A DNA stretch of 64,000 nucleotides from Siphonodentalium dalli (taxonomy: Eukaryota > Mollusca > Scaphopoda > Gadilida > Siphonodentaliidae): NCBI GenBank assembly GCA_032622095.1, contig CP136066.1:46658911-46722910 (forward strand). The letters are read 5' to 3'. The first letter of the stretch is position 1. Each line of letters begins with the position of its first letter. Both the position numbers and the translations under genes were made by a program. The notes beneath the pieces were generated by a model. That model saw only the letters and a program-made list of their open reading frames with translations. It was not told where the DNA came from and made no database searches. Positions 1-11,460 of this stretch are shown piece after piece.

Positions 1-197
1 GTTTAATAGGCAAAACATCCTTATAAGGACAGTATGCAAACATATTAATATCTAGTTGTACATTGAACAATATATTAATAAATGATATAATAATAGATGT
101 TAATATATAACCATTTAAGTAAAGCTGAATGTGCATAGGGTCGTCTCGTCTTCATTTATTCATTGCTTATGAGGCGATGCTCATCGCGTGCATAAAA

Positions 198-1290
198 TCA
201 TTTTCGGATTATATGACATATTGAAGTGCATGAATTTGAAATATTGTTGGATAGGATTTTGACAAGCTGTTCAGTTTGTGTCATGTTTTCAATGTCTGGG
301 AACTGTGTCTTCATAAGAGTTATTAGTTCGATCCGCTGTGTGCGGTAAGCACTACATTCCAAAAGAAAGTGTTTTTCATCTTCAATAGCATCATCGGAAC
401 AAAATATGCATAGTCTTTGTTCCAATGCCGTCGGTGGTTGGGTGTGGCGTCCCTTTTCAATAGCCAGTTTATGATTACTTATACGCAGTCTAGTAAAAAC
501 GATTCTATTTTCTATTGATGGTGTGTGAAGAAGATAAGGTTCTATTTCGTACTTAAGTTTGAAAAGTCGGTATGTTCGTAATTTATTACTTCCCGTTTTT
601 GAGCATTCATCAGTGAGACTCTGTCTGAAATATATATAATAATCTTCAATAAGATTTCTTTTGAATTGACTCAGAACTGGACCCGGATTGTTGGGTCTGC
701 AATATTCCACCCCAGTGATTCTGCCGTTTTGAAGATTGATTTCTTAACCGATGCCACTTTTTGTTCCAATGCAGCATTACGGAGCAGATTACAGTCCGAC
801 CGTGAAATTATCTTAATTACATAAGATGAAAGTCTGCATGCCACGTCAATAAATAATTGGTGGCTCCCTAACTCGGCGCGAACCGCGTTGTTCGAAGAAA
901 ATCTGCCGACTCCGAGTAACCGCTTACAATATTTTATGTGTACCTTCTCACATGGAAGGCGGTCGTGATTTTTAGTGGTTATTTCCACACCCCATATTTC
1001 GCTACCATATAACAATATCGGCTTAATTAATCTATCGAAGAGTTTTAAAGACGTCACTAGTGGAATCGGTGCGTCGTTTGTACATGCGTTAAATAAAGAA
1101 TGCATTGCTTTGAGTCCTTTAGCACTCAATTCTTCCATTGCATGTGAGAATCTACCCGTATTACTAAATTTAATTCCAAGATAATTGTATTCATTAACAA
1201 TTTCCCACTTTTGATTTCCAATGTGAAAGTCTGGTGAAGTTTTAGTTTTCCTACTTCTAAACACCACACATTTAGTTTTATCGGTGTTCA
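198..1290 (-). pseudogene. LINE RT thumb and C-terminal Cys/His region (broken)
   Basis: The first piece (671-1291) continues the RT thumb with the typical NYLGI and LYGSEIWG blocks. The second (198-710) carries a CIFC...H-FLLEC pattern, the zinc-knuckle-like C-terminal region of many Jockey/CR1-type elements. The pieces overlap in different frames at about 671-710, showing one frameshift. The plus-strand copy at 9770-10815 and the minus fragment at 20655-21260 have the same C-terminal pattern and are relatives. Confidence 0.85.
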
Positions 1291-1902
1291 CGGTGAGTTT
1301 ATTGGTCTCAGTGTATCTATTTAGTCTGTTTAGACAGCACTGTAGCCCACTTGGAGTATCCGAAAGTAAAACCAGGTCGTCAGCGAATAAAATGTGATTA
1401 AGTGTATCATTGCCTAAATGGACAGCATCGCAAGGACTGTCAAACTCTTTTTTAATGTCAACAATATGAATCCTTGCCTAACACCTATCGTGGATAAGCA
1501 TGGAGGCCCCAACCCTTTGTTTGTTTTGGTGATATAGTAGCTATTGTCATATAGTGACTATATTATCCGTAGTATGAGTCCCTTAATGCCCGCGCATTTT
1601 AATTTTTTTTAAAGTAATTGTCTGTTTACTGTATCGAACGCTTTTCTGAAATCTATGAATGCAGCATATAGGGGCTTTCCCAATCGTTTGAATTTTTGAA
1701 TGGCCGCGTGCAGAACAAATGCTCCATCAATAGTGCTCTTCCCTTTCGAAAAACCAAATTGGTTTTCGCTGATAACATGGTTTACATGTAAGAAATCGAT
1801 TAACCGACGATTAATTATTTTGTTAAACAATTTACCGACCGCCGATGATACTGCTATTGCCCTGCTATTTTGTGAATTAAAGTGAGGGTAGATTCGCTCC
1901 AA
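1290..1902 (-). pseudogene. LINE reverse transcriptase palm (broken)
   Basis: The minus-strand frame carries the RT motif of the type NQFGF-x-KG-x-ST (near 1750), then AAFIDFRKAFDTVN (near 1630), and after a frameshift near 1600 the catalytic FADD box at 1376-1387 followed by LVLLSDT. Two of the three catalytic aspartates (FADD) are intact, and the first palm aspartate lies in the FIDFRKAFD block. The frame breaks between the two blocks make the enzyme non-functional as read. Confidence 0.85.
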
Positions 1903-3540
1903 TCACTCGGATAATGTCCTGTCTCCAGAATTAAGTTAAACAATTTTACAATTTCATCAATTATCAATGGAACGAGTGACTTCAGCAATTCGTTCGAAAT
2001 TTGGTCGGGTCCAATCGCCTTTGCGTTTTTTAGTTCTCTTGTAGCGCCGAGAACTTCCTCTGTCGTGATATCATCATTATTGATAGCTTGATTACAAGTT
2101 TGATATGTGTCCGAAGATAATCCACAATCTGGATTATCAGGTTTCGGACAATAAAGCTCAGTGAAAAAATCAACTGATCGATCAGCATCAAGTTCATTTT
2201 GTGAGACCGGTCTCTGCCGCATTTTTTTTATGATTTCCCAATATTGTTTTGGGTTGGTTGTCTCTAAAGTATCTAGTTTACAATATATATCTGCGTAGAA
2301 TGCTCGTCGTTTAGCCTTCAGCGCCTTTTTGTACGCTTTTCGTTTCACATGGTATCGCGTTCTTATGTTTGGGTCAAATGGGTTATTCCTCATATCGTTA
2401 ATGATTTTTCCGAGATCGCGCTTGAATTCCCTACATTGACCGTCAAACCATTTTCTTTTACGCGGAGTTTTCTTCCTATTAACTACCCTTCGTACACATG
2501 CGTACATGTTTACGTCTTTTACTATTTGCATAAGGTCTTTGATCGCATTTTTGGCACCATAAACATCATGCTGATAGTGATACGTTTTATAATCAGCTAA
2601 GCGTCCGCGAATGGACGTATTATGCATGGCGTTGCGTAATTTCTCCTCACTATGCTCTGCCCATTTAAGATGTGTTCTAAGTTGGGTATATTTATATTTG
2701 TTTTGTGATTGGCATCGTTCATTGTCATATTTTAAGTGAAGAACTAATTGACAATGGTCAGAGAATTCAATTGGAAGTTTAACACAAAAGTAATCAACCG
2801 CGCAAAGAAAACTCTCTGTTATAAGGATATAATCAACGACGCTCGCCCCATTATATTGATAGCTTGAGAAATGACCAAGTCTATCGCCTGTAGATCGTCC
2901 ATTAATTACACGAATACCACGACTTCGGCTGAGATTTATGAGCTGGCGACCAAAAGAGTTTATACGACTATCCGTACTGGCTCTATTGGGGCACGTGTCA
3001 ATTATGTAATCAGCTGGGAGTGGCGTGTGCTTATCACTGTCAGATACCGCGTGGTCTGGCAATTCACCTGTGCGTGCATTGAAATCCCCGCCGAGAATTA
3101 ATAGTTCACCGCTCTTGTATCGAGCTTAAGCCTTCTAGACACATTCAAATATATCATCGTCTTTATCTTTCGTCTTCCAAAAACTAGAATTGCTGGGCGG
3201 AATATACAATGACACAAATATTACTTTTGTGGATTGGTTAAGCATTTGACCATCGAACTCGACACATAGTGCTACCTCGTTTACAGTGTAGACTTTTCGC
3301 ATGTACTTTTTGAATTTTGAGAGAAAATAAAAGGCTATACCACCCTTTTTCTTGGCCTGGGAACGACTTAAATTTAGATTTTCATACCCTTCTAAATGAA
3401 TATCTGGTGAATCTTGATGCCACGTTTCTACCAGAGTAATAAACTCATATCTCTCTATTTGGTTTCTAAAATCTGGATCTCTTATTTTTTACGGATCCCT
3501 TGCACATTCCAGCTTGTATATCGGATTGTATTACTGTGAT
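1854..3540 (-). pseudogene. LINE endonuclease domain plus linker into RT (broken)
   Basis: Minus-strand translation shows the endonuclease/exonuclease/phosphatase signature in order: an ETW-like glutamate block near 3425, a Y-x-P-P block near 3205, GDFNARTG at about 3067-3092, a D-x-x-N-SFGRQL block near 2950, a VVDYIL block near 2840 and the terminal SDH at about 2750-2765. A stop and frame slip near 3120 separate the first third from the rest. After the endonuclease comes a long basic linker, then the RT fingers start (an A-x-GPDQI block near 2010 and a W-x-x-S-x-L-T-L-I-H-K block near 1890). The frame is lost at about 1860. In an intact element this domain nicks the target DNA for target-primed reverse transcription. 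Confidence 0.85.
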
Positions 3541-3559
3541 CTGTTGAACTAGTGTCAGA

Positions 3560-3850
3560 AATTATTTCAGTGTACTAGCCATGGAGCTGGTAAGATTTCC
3601 TACTCTCCCTACAATTGTACAATTTACCGAAATCAAACATTTGAAGTATACGTATATAATGCGTTCATACTAATAAAATTTAACAACAATACTAAAAAAC
3701 AAAGAGTATACCATTATAGTGCTTCATCGTGCATGGCAACACCATAATCTACAGAGGGACACATTTTACTTAAGGAATATTTTGAAATCATACAGAAATG
3801 AAAGTTACTTATCCACTGGGCGAAATGCTTTTGTTTGTTTGGTTAGTTAT
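3560..3850. other. No gene seen
   Basis: This is AT-rich spacer between the 5' side of the retrotransposon and the next repeat. Short reading frames here have no recognisable domain. Confidence 0.5.
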
Positions 3851-4222
3851 GTTTTCCACAATCAACAGAAATCAAGGCTTTTGTTCGTAAAAATCACGAC
3901 CAAAATCTGGCCAAATAGCTGAAAAGCACTTTTTTGTTACGCACTTTTTGCCAAACCAAAAAGCGGACCCACCCCCTGGTTTATAGTAAAGAAGTGTTGA
4001 AAAGGGGGAAAATGTCCTCACATTGAGCCCCCACTTACATTATTAATGCTCTATTTTGTTCTAAGTTAAGAATATAAGCCTTTGAATTCACTTTGGCTAC
4101 ATAATGTGTCTCTAAGATGACATTTGGCAAAAAAATGCATGAAGCCGGAAAAAGTGGTGTTTCGAGGCTCGGAGTCACCCACCCACCCCGTCCTTGTACC
4201 CTGGAAGTTTTTGCCGACCCCC
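3851..4222 (+). repeat. Dispersed repeat module A, copy 1
   Basis: The stretch runs from GTTTTCCACAATCAA to a poly-C run at about 4210-4219. It is clearly similar over its whole length to 16733-17093 on the same strand, with small indels. Shared landmarks are AAAAAGCGGACCCACCCCCTGG and a TTTTTGCCGAC block just before the C tract. No coding signal. The poly-C end and CCACCC-rich tail recur elsewhere in the window (29140-29255, 28090-28190). Confidence 0.75.
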
Positions 4223-4504
4223 CCCCCCTGCAAAGATGGGCAGATACTATTTAAATAATTCATTGTTTGCCCATTGGGTGGACCTTTTCTACAAACATAT
4301 ACAGCGTCTCCAGAGCTCACACAATCGCGCTATCTTGACCACAAAACATGTACCCTCAGCCCGAAAATAAATATTTTCACGAACGCGCACTATTTATGGT
4401 TACATTTGCATCGATGGGCCTCTATAAGCCCATCAACGTGTAGGCGAATACCAACCGAACAAACACCGCAAATTGTAGCGTATAACGTCAAGCTCGAATA
4501 CCAA

Positions 4505-5335
4505 CGTCTCTATCATACGTATATAGACGCTGAAATAGTTGGTTCGCCATATTGGAATCAATCTTGGCTGAAATCTTTGACGTCATGATAATTTTTTAAA
4601 TAGTTCTTTGTTCATTTTTTTTAATTATTATTTTATTCGGAAAGCTAATATAGGTGTTATTCAATAACAAACACTATAACAAGATACAAGTAATTGAAAA
4701 TAAAAATAACTATTTGAAAAACATTATTTGTGTTTTGACGAAAATGGGATATGGCTGAAGAGGTGCGCTTAGTGTCAGCGGTGCAAATTCCGCAACCTCA
4801 TGCGCGTGTCACGTTAGACAATGAAAACGGATTTTTTTCTTATATGCATCCAAATTTTACCGATCATAAGCAACATGCCAACGTAAACATGATAAATTAT
4901 ATATTCTTTTTGTGGTGTTTGACTATAATATGGTTTATTACGACCTAATCAGACCTAATACGAACATAAAATATACGCTTCAATGTATTACTAAAACTTA
5001 CGTTCTAATGCAATTCTCTGAAAATCATTACATCATACTCAACCAATCAATCCGATCGTCTATCCGTGCTCCAACTCGCATGCCTTCCGACGGACTCAGC
5101 CATCCATACCGGCATGAAATCTCTTAAATTCCACAGATTATAAATTAATTTCTAATTGAGTTGCCCGCCTACCATTGCTATGAAGCTCCAAACGCTCTTT
5201 ATACACCTGGCGATTTACATAAACCACCAAAAACATCTTCATCCGAGACGTCATTGCTTTTCGAACAAGTGGGTTTCTCCGAAAAGCAATGACGTCATAC
5301 CAGACTCATATACGAGCTTGACCTGTATTATAATA
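4505..5335 (+). repeat. Dispersed repeat module B, copy 1
   Basis: The region from CTCTATCATACGTATATAG to about 5335 matches 15100-16385 on the same strand. Copy 2 carries about 480 bp extra. An internal hairpin at 5249-5299 has arms GACGTCATTGCTTTTCG and its complement. No domain is recognisable in the short frames, so this is probably an old non-coding mobile element or segmental duplicate. Confidence 0.75.
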
Positions 5336-6127
5336 CCTTACTCGTATTTAAATTCGCGCACTACTATTTTTCGCGCAAATTAAAACTGAGCGAAAAATAG
5401 TACGATACAATAGTTGACTGATAATTTCGAGTTAAATTTTCTTAGATTCTGAGGTGGGAGCGTACTATGTGTATGCTATTATTCTGGATTCCAATTGTCT
5501 GAAAGCACTAATCTGACTAAATTAAAGTCGCATCGGAGAATTTAATACTATCAGAAATGGTGGTGGAATGTTTATAATTGGTAATAAATGTATGGGTTCT
5601 ATGTTCACAGCTACCTATTTCAAACTTGAAGTAGGAATTGGTTATATTTATACTATGACTCCAAGTGAGTTCCATTATATATATACAGTCGTTTTATCAG
5701 TAAATGATTTTGGGCACTAATGCAAATTCCGTTATTATAATCAAGTTATATAAAATAATAAGACGCTATGAAAACAATTGACACCAAATATCTGTAAGGT
5801 CGTGTTTTGGTGTCAAAATAAGATTTATTCCACACCCATTGACGTGAGGCACATGTATTCAATGGAATCCCAGCCATTGAATACACAGTATAGTGTATAC
5901 CTCTTTTGGAATATAAGCCAGAACTATTCTTGTTGACGTTGTCGCCAAGAAAGATGCCGTACATTACGTCGACCATCCGCTTCCGGTGATCCCCCCATAA
6001 TTACTGGCTTTTTGTCAGATGGAAATCACAATAAAGGTGGCTATAGTAACAATGAATGTGACATTCATAGATTGAACTTATCTGACTGAACGGTGTAGAA
6101 TAAATACAGAACACAACTTGCATCATA

Positions 6128-6246
6128 ATCTCGAATCTTTTATCGAACTCGTTGCGGACGGCGCAAAGTTATATTTCGCTCGAGCGTAGTGTCGCGAAAT
6201 ATATCCTTGCGCCATCCGCAACTCATTCGATAAAAGATTCTCGATT
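6128..6246. repeat. Imperfect inverted repeat (hairpin, about 50-bp arms)
   Basis: The left arm begins ATCTCGAATCTTTTATCGAA and the right arm ends as its imperfect complement. Both arms contain GCGGA(C/T)GGCGCAA, and the loop is around ATTTCGCTCGAGCG. It looks like a small foldback element. Confidence 0.7.
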
Positions 6247-7779
6247 AAGATGCGCATTGTGTTCTGTCTATATATCATATAATTGCTCGAGTTCATTTGT
6301 TTGCGAATCGTTGGTGATTACAATATGTCCGTTTTTCGTGTCTTAATTTCGTCGCAAATGAAAAAATTAAAAGAAAGTTTGTGGAGTTCTTACCAAATAT
6401 GTCGGTAAGATTATAAAACAGACAATGAACATTTGTATTGTCATAACATAGTACTATAACTGTGAGAGGTTTTAAAACTGTGAGTTTTATATTTATATAT
6501 GAAATTTTGGGTTTTAAAATGTGGCCAATTTGATCAGTATCGAACCAGTGTTATTCCTGTATATTCCAGACGCCGATTGCCACATAATCTATCATTTCCA
6601 ATTTCCGGCCCAAATTCGTGCTATAGTCTAAATACTGAATAAATTGACACATATCACCTTTATTAACACTGTCTTTGTTTCAATCGGGCATGGACATACT
6701 ATAAATTAAACTATTCGTAAAGTTTATACTAAATTTTATTGTTTGAGGTGTTTATTGCACAAATTCTACACTGGTTCGATACTGGTAAAATTGTGCGTTA
6801 CTGATGAAATCATCCGGTTCGAACATTGACGAAGGGTTAACATTTGGAAATAAATTAGATGACCCAAATTGTGTTTTCCCGTTACACAAGACACCACTGG
6901 TTAGAATGCACATTTCATTGAAATTGTTCGCTTGAAGAAGTTTGCACTGAATTACTGCAAGGTGGTTCGATACTCATCAAAAGTCTCATGCCTGTATACT
7001 GTACTTTCCTTTGCTATGTCCTGAAACCCAACACGTTGAGTTACAGTTTTGATCCTTTATTTATCGATTTACGTATATTATCTATATCATTATTAACTAT
7101 AGGTTATTGTAGAACAATGTAACTATAACATTAAAAACTTTCTCAGATCCACTGAACCAAGATACCTTACTAGTATTTAAATTCACTATTTTCGCTCAGT
7201 TTTAAATTCGCGCACTTTGAATTCGCGCACCTTGGTGCGCGAATTTAAAGCTGACAGTTCTTTTTATATGTTATGCTGTTCAGAAACAACATAAAATTAA
7301 TACAGAAATAACCAGAATTTGCCAAAATTCCGAATGTCATGTGACACCTGCATAACTCCAATTTGTTGGTTATAGTTATACTTCATTGCTTGTATATCTC
7401 AAGAAAATCAATCATCTTACTCCTGCAAGGGATCAGATAAAGTTTAAAGCTATATGCTAGCTGATGCTCTACATAAACCAAAATAAATAACCGTATAAAC
7501 AATGCATGTATAAATGCCTTCGCATGTATTGTGTTTCTAGCTCCTCCAATCATTTGTGGAAAGTTTCACTAGTATCCATCCAATATCTCAGAAAATATTA
7601 CACATTATATTAGGGGGGACTTTCTTTTTGTGATGTGTTTTGTAAAAAAGTTAACAAAATGCGAAGAGTAATAACAGTTTTAGAACGTCGGGAATACGTT
7701 CAAAGCTACTTGGGATCGGCAATCCGTACAGTGAAATGGTCATCAAAATATAAATAATACAGTCATTGGACACAATCGT

Positions 7780-7873
7780 TGTCTCAGTCTAGTGCGGGCG
7801 ACATGGTCCTCGGTCGGATATGAAACCCTCGCACGCGACGTGAGACCATGTCGCCGTCACTGAACTGAGACTA
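7780..7873. repeat. Imperfect inverted repeat (hairpin)
   Basis: The left arm GTCTCAGTCTAGTG...GGCGACATGGTC pairs with the right arm GACCATGTCGCC...CACTGAACTGAGAC. Confidence 0.65.
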
Positions 7874-8153
7874 CTTATAATGTCTCCCTCAACAATTATT
7901 GGCGATACATGTATATTGGTGTAAGAAGTATGTCTATTTGTCGTATTTGAGTACTGTTTCTGCACTTTCTGGTTATGGCGGATTTTGACGGAGTGGAATA
8001 TTTTAACAGCATACCCACCGCGAAGGCCTCCCGTATATTTTAACGGTGGAAATAAAATTAGAATGGCTGCAAATTGGTAATCACGAGTTATTTGTACTGC
8101 GCTGAGTTATGCATGTGTGTTTATCAACTTTATCTGATTGTTTATTCATTATA

Positions 8154-9364
8154 AACACCTCAAATAAAGTAAGTCTCCGCAAATTTGATCGGTAATATCT
8201 CCGGATCTATTTGTGCGATTGCGATGAAATTTGGCAAGGATTTGCAGTATGGTAGTAGCAACGATGTCTAACAATCATTAACCCATTTCTTTTGTTTAAT
8301 ATGGCGGGATGAGTGTGAATTTAATGGAAAAAATTCAGGTTTCCCAAATTGCAGAGTGGTTTTCAGCCTGAAATTTGTATCGGTTAATTGAACTTTAAGA
8401 CCAAGAATTTCACACTCCCAGGTGCCCACAACTCTCTGCTCTCATTCCTGAAAGTTCTTAACCCGTGCGCTCTGTAATGCTTGGTTGAGCATGGGTTTAA
8501 TGAATGAATGTCAGTTTCAAAATGTTGAAAACAGGTTGCAAAGAAGAAATTGTAATAAAAAATCAAACCTTTTAGCTGAATATTGTTCCGTAGCAGGTGT
8601 TGCCACACTTTCGTCACAAAACAGGACGACTGTGAGCTCGCGTTGAATTCATTAAACCGGTCGTTCGTCGTTGTAGTGTAAAAACACAACCCTGAAGTAC
8701 GATAATATGCATGCCCCAAACAAAGTTGCTTACCTTACTCCTGTCTAAACACAGATATTCTCGTATTTGTATCCCTCACAGCACCTCTGGGAACAATTGG
8801 ATTTCACACTTTCGAAAAGTCTATAAACGAGCATGTTTTGAAACGAAAAAGGTATTAGCCCCAATTTGAGATTGGGCTATTACACAGCAAACAAAACCAA
8901 GAATGCTCGGCCAATTAGCACTATTTGGACCCACTGTTCTCAGGATTTTGTCCAAAAGGAATGCCACACCTTGTATTGAACAATATTCGGCCATAAAATT
9001 GAACACTCCATCAGAATCCCTTACTTGAAATCAATTTTTACCATTTTTAAACCTGCATCGTTTTCATTAAACTCACGCCCAAGCACTTAAGGGTTAAAAC
9101 TGTAACGGATATGAGCAGGGAGGTATGTTCATCTGGCGGTGTAAAATTCCCGTTATTAAATGTCATTTATCCAATAAATGTTTTCACCTGAAGTTCAATT
9201 TGCAATTTTTGAAACCTGCATTTTGTTCATTAAACTCACACTAATCCAGCCATAACACAACTTTGGGTCAATGATTGTTAGACATCGGTGCTACTATCAT
9301 AATGAAGATAGCTGCCAAATTTCATCGAAATCGCGCGAATAGGACTTACTTTATGTGAGGTGTT
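8154..9364. mobile_element. Non-autonomous TIR element inserted at TA (family T1), copy 1
   Basis: The element begins AACACCTCAAATAAAGTAAG and ends with the near complement, flanked on both sides by TA. Long imperfect inverted arms (about 200 bp) surround a central part. Three relatives lie at 31470-32352, 37421-38650 and 56602-57130. No transposase is encoded; the reading frames inside are not conserved. A TA target suggests a Tc1/mariner- or ISL2EU-type mobiliser, which is inference. Confidence 0.8.
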
Positions 9365-9365
9365 T

Positions 9366-9769
9366 ATATACCTTTCAATCTGTCCCAATGGTGGGTGTTC
9401 TTGTATAATACATTCTATTTATTCTAGCCAAACCCTTCTTTCCGTTCTAATATATGTATTTTCTTAATTTCATATCACCAGACAAGCTTTCCCGAATAAC
9501 ATTATTGCTGCGATGTTCTCTAGGGTGAGTATATCTTGGTGACAATGTGTAGGGTAACGGGTTGGCCACTGTACCACTTCGACACGTATAGGTAACGGGG
9601 GATGGCTATTTGCTGTAGGAGGTCTTCAATGTGGTGACAACAGAGGGTCCGTCTTGAGAGTGTTAAAGGGTTAACAAATTAGAATTATCTAAACCCGCAT
9701 GAGTTAAAATTATAACGTGGGAACACCACATCCCTGGAGTGCTTTACTTTCTGGCCATTCAGCATAATT
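9366..9769. other. No gene seen
   Basis: Unique-looking spacer between the TIR element and the next retrotransposon fragment. Confidence 0.4.
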
Positions 9770-10815
9770 GCCTGGTGTATATTCGCGGAGCTTCAGTCTG
9801 GCAGTTGATAGATTAAAATCACAACATACAGCTGTGAAATATGGGACACAGAAATAACGCCGAGCAGAATATACCAAATACAATGTGAACTAGTTCATAC
9901 AAAATATTGCAAACGAAGTTAGAATGTCGGAAAATTTACAACAAATCAGGCTGTCAGAGCGGAACTCGGTCGCTTCCCATGCATGTTACATAGATGTGAT
10001 TTACAGAATGGCTAATTATGCGATTAAAGCATCGACTGAGTCAACAAAAATTCTTCTGACTAAAGCGGTTTATGAACAACAAATGCGCAAGGTCAAATCA
10101 CTTTCCATCTTTAAATCTCTCCAAAATATCCGACAAAATATCGGACTAAACATTCAAACAGGTGGGAAGCTTTATCACTCAAATATTGTAGACAAACTTA
10201 AAGCTTCCTTGAAATGTAAACATGAGAAAGAATTCGACGATGCTCGGAAAAACGGTGATAATAAACTAAGAACATATCGACTATTTAAATCTGAATATGT
10301 CATAGAACCATACCTTTATGGTACTCATAACGCGGAAGACAGAATGCGTTTCACAAAACTTAGAATTAGTGACCACCAACTGTCCATTGAGAACGGCCGC
10401 CACCATCAACCAAAAATAGATGTAAATGATAGGAAATGCATATATTGCCCTCCACTCCCAATAAAGGTTGAACATGAACTACATGTAATTATGGAATGTC
10501 CATTATACTCAGATTTAAGGGATCAACTATTTTTGCTAATGAAACAATATTGTGACAACTTCGATTCATTGGATGAAAACGGTAAATTCATTAAAATTAT
10601 GACAAACGAGAACGGAAACTGTGGAAAGATCTGCAACGTCAATACTTCGACAAGCGAACAATATTTTTACAAAATAAAAGTTCGTGATAATTCATATATA
10701 CATTTCAGGTTTTATACTCTTTTTGTTATATATCATATAATCATTGTACGCATACTGCCTATGTTACTGGTGTTGCATTCATTAAAATTATCTTATCTAA
10801 CTTATCTTATCTTAT
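9770..10815 (+). pseudogene. LINE 3' end: RT thumb and Cys/His C-terminus, 5'-truncated
   Basis: From about 9770 the translation, in shifting frames, aligns with the thumb of the LINE at the left edge: a DRL block, an EIW block, then H-x-KYCKR and NQAVRAELG. The open frame 9924-10690 holds the LRTYRLFK block and a CIYC...H-x-x-MECPLY pattern equivalent to CIFC...H-FLLEC of the left copy. It ends in a TTATC-type simple tail (about 10787-10815). The 5' truncation is typical of incomplete target-primed reverse transcription. Frame shifts near 9895 and at the 5' end show decay. Confidence 0.85.
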
Positions 10816-10892
10816 CCATAAGAATTTACTGTGGCGGGCCTGTTAGCTATCAACAAAGAGTAGATATATTAGTTCGGGAGCCAAGAGGGTTT

Positions 10893-11460
10893 TAATTACA
10901 CTATCGCGCAAGGAAGGTTTGATGCTATCAATTTGTTGGCGGTGATAGACCATTACGGAAAACCAATTTCTTAAGTTGCGCATTCCTGGCGTTTAGGGGC
11001 CAGATGGCCCCCAAAAACCCCAAAAATGAATTTTAATTACACTATCGCGCAAGTCCACCATCTTTTCATCGAATACTATATTATGTTCACTGATCATAAA
11101 CACACGACTTAAGAACGGAAATGTCCTGGCGTTTTCAAATAAGAATGGGTCTTCTGGGGGGACCCAAAAAATTCAAAATTTCACTTTTAATTACACAATG
11201 GCGCAAGTCCACCATTTTTCCTGGAATAGTCTACTGTATTCACTGATCATAAAAACACACAACTTAAGAACGAAAATTTCCTGGCGTTTTCAAATAAGAA
11301 GGGGTCTTCTAGGGGGACCCAAAAATATCAAAATTTCACTTTTAATTACACAATGGCGCAAGTCCACCATTTTTCCTGGAATAGTCTACTGTATTCACTG
11401 ATCATAAAAACACACAACTTAAGAACGAAAATTTCCTGGCGTTGTCAAATAAGTAGAGGT
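10893..11460 (+). repeat. Tandem repeat, about 150-bp unit, about 3.7 copies
   Basis: The motif TTTTAATTACAC(A/T)AT(G/C)GCGCAAG recurs at about 10893, 11031, 11187 and 11340, giving a period near 140-153 bp. The last two units are nearly identical, including the TTCCTGGCGTTTTCAAATAAG block. The first unit is the most diverged. Confidence 0.85.

Larger units (their letters stand above)
1..3560 (-). mobile_element. Non-LTR retrotransposon (Jockey/CR1-like LINE), near full-length ORF2, degraded
   Basis: Read on the minus strand, this stretch gives in order an apurinic-type endonuclease, a reverse transcriptase and a C-terminal cysteine/histidine region, which is the layout of a LINE ORF2. The 5' side lies near 3560. 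The 3' side reaches or passes the left window edge, so the tail is not seen. Several frame breaks (near 3125, 1900, 1600 and 700-720) mean it no longer encodes one protein. The exact clade (Jockey, CR1, L2, Rex1) cannot be settled by eye. Confidence 0.9.
5336..8150. other. Gene-free stretch with small hairpins
   Basis: No supported gene. Two inverted repeats stand out and are listed separately (6128-6246 and 7780-7873). Near 5344-5400 and 7168-7250 there are short TTCGCGC-rich inverted motifs related to each other. Confidence 0.5.
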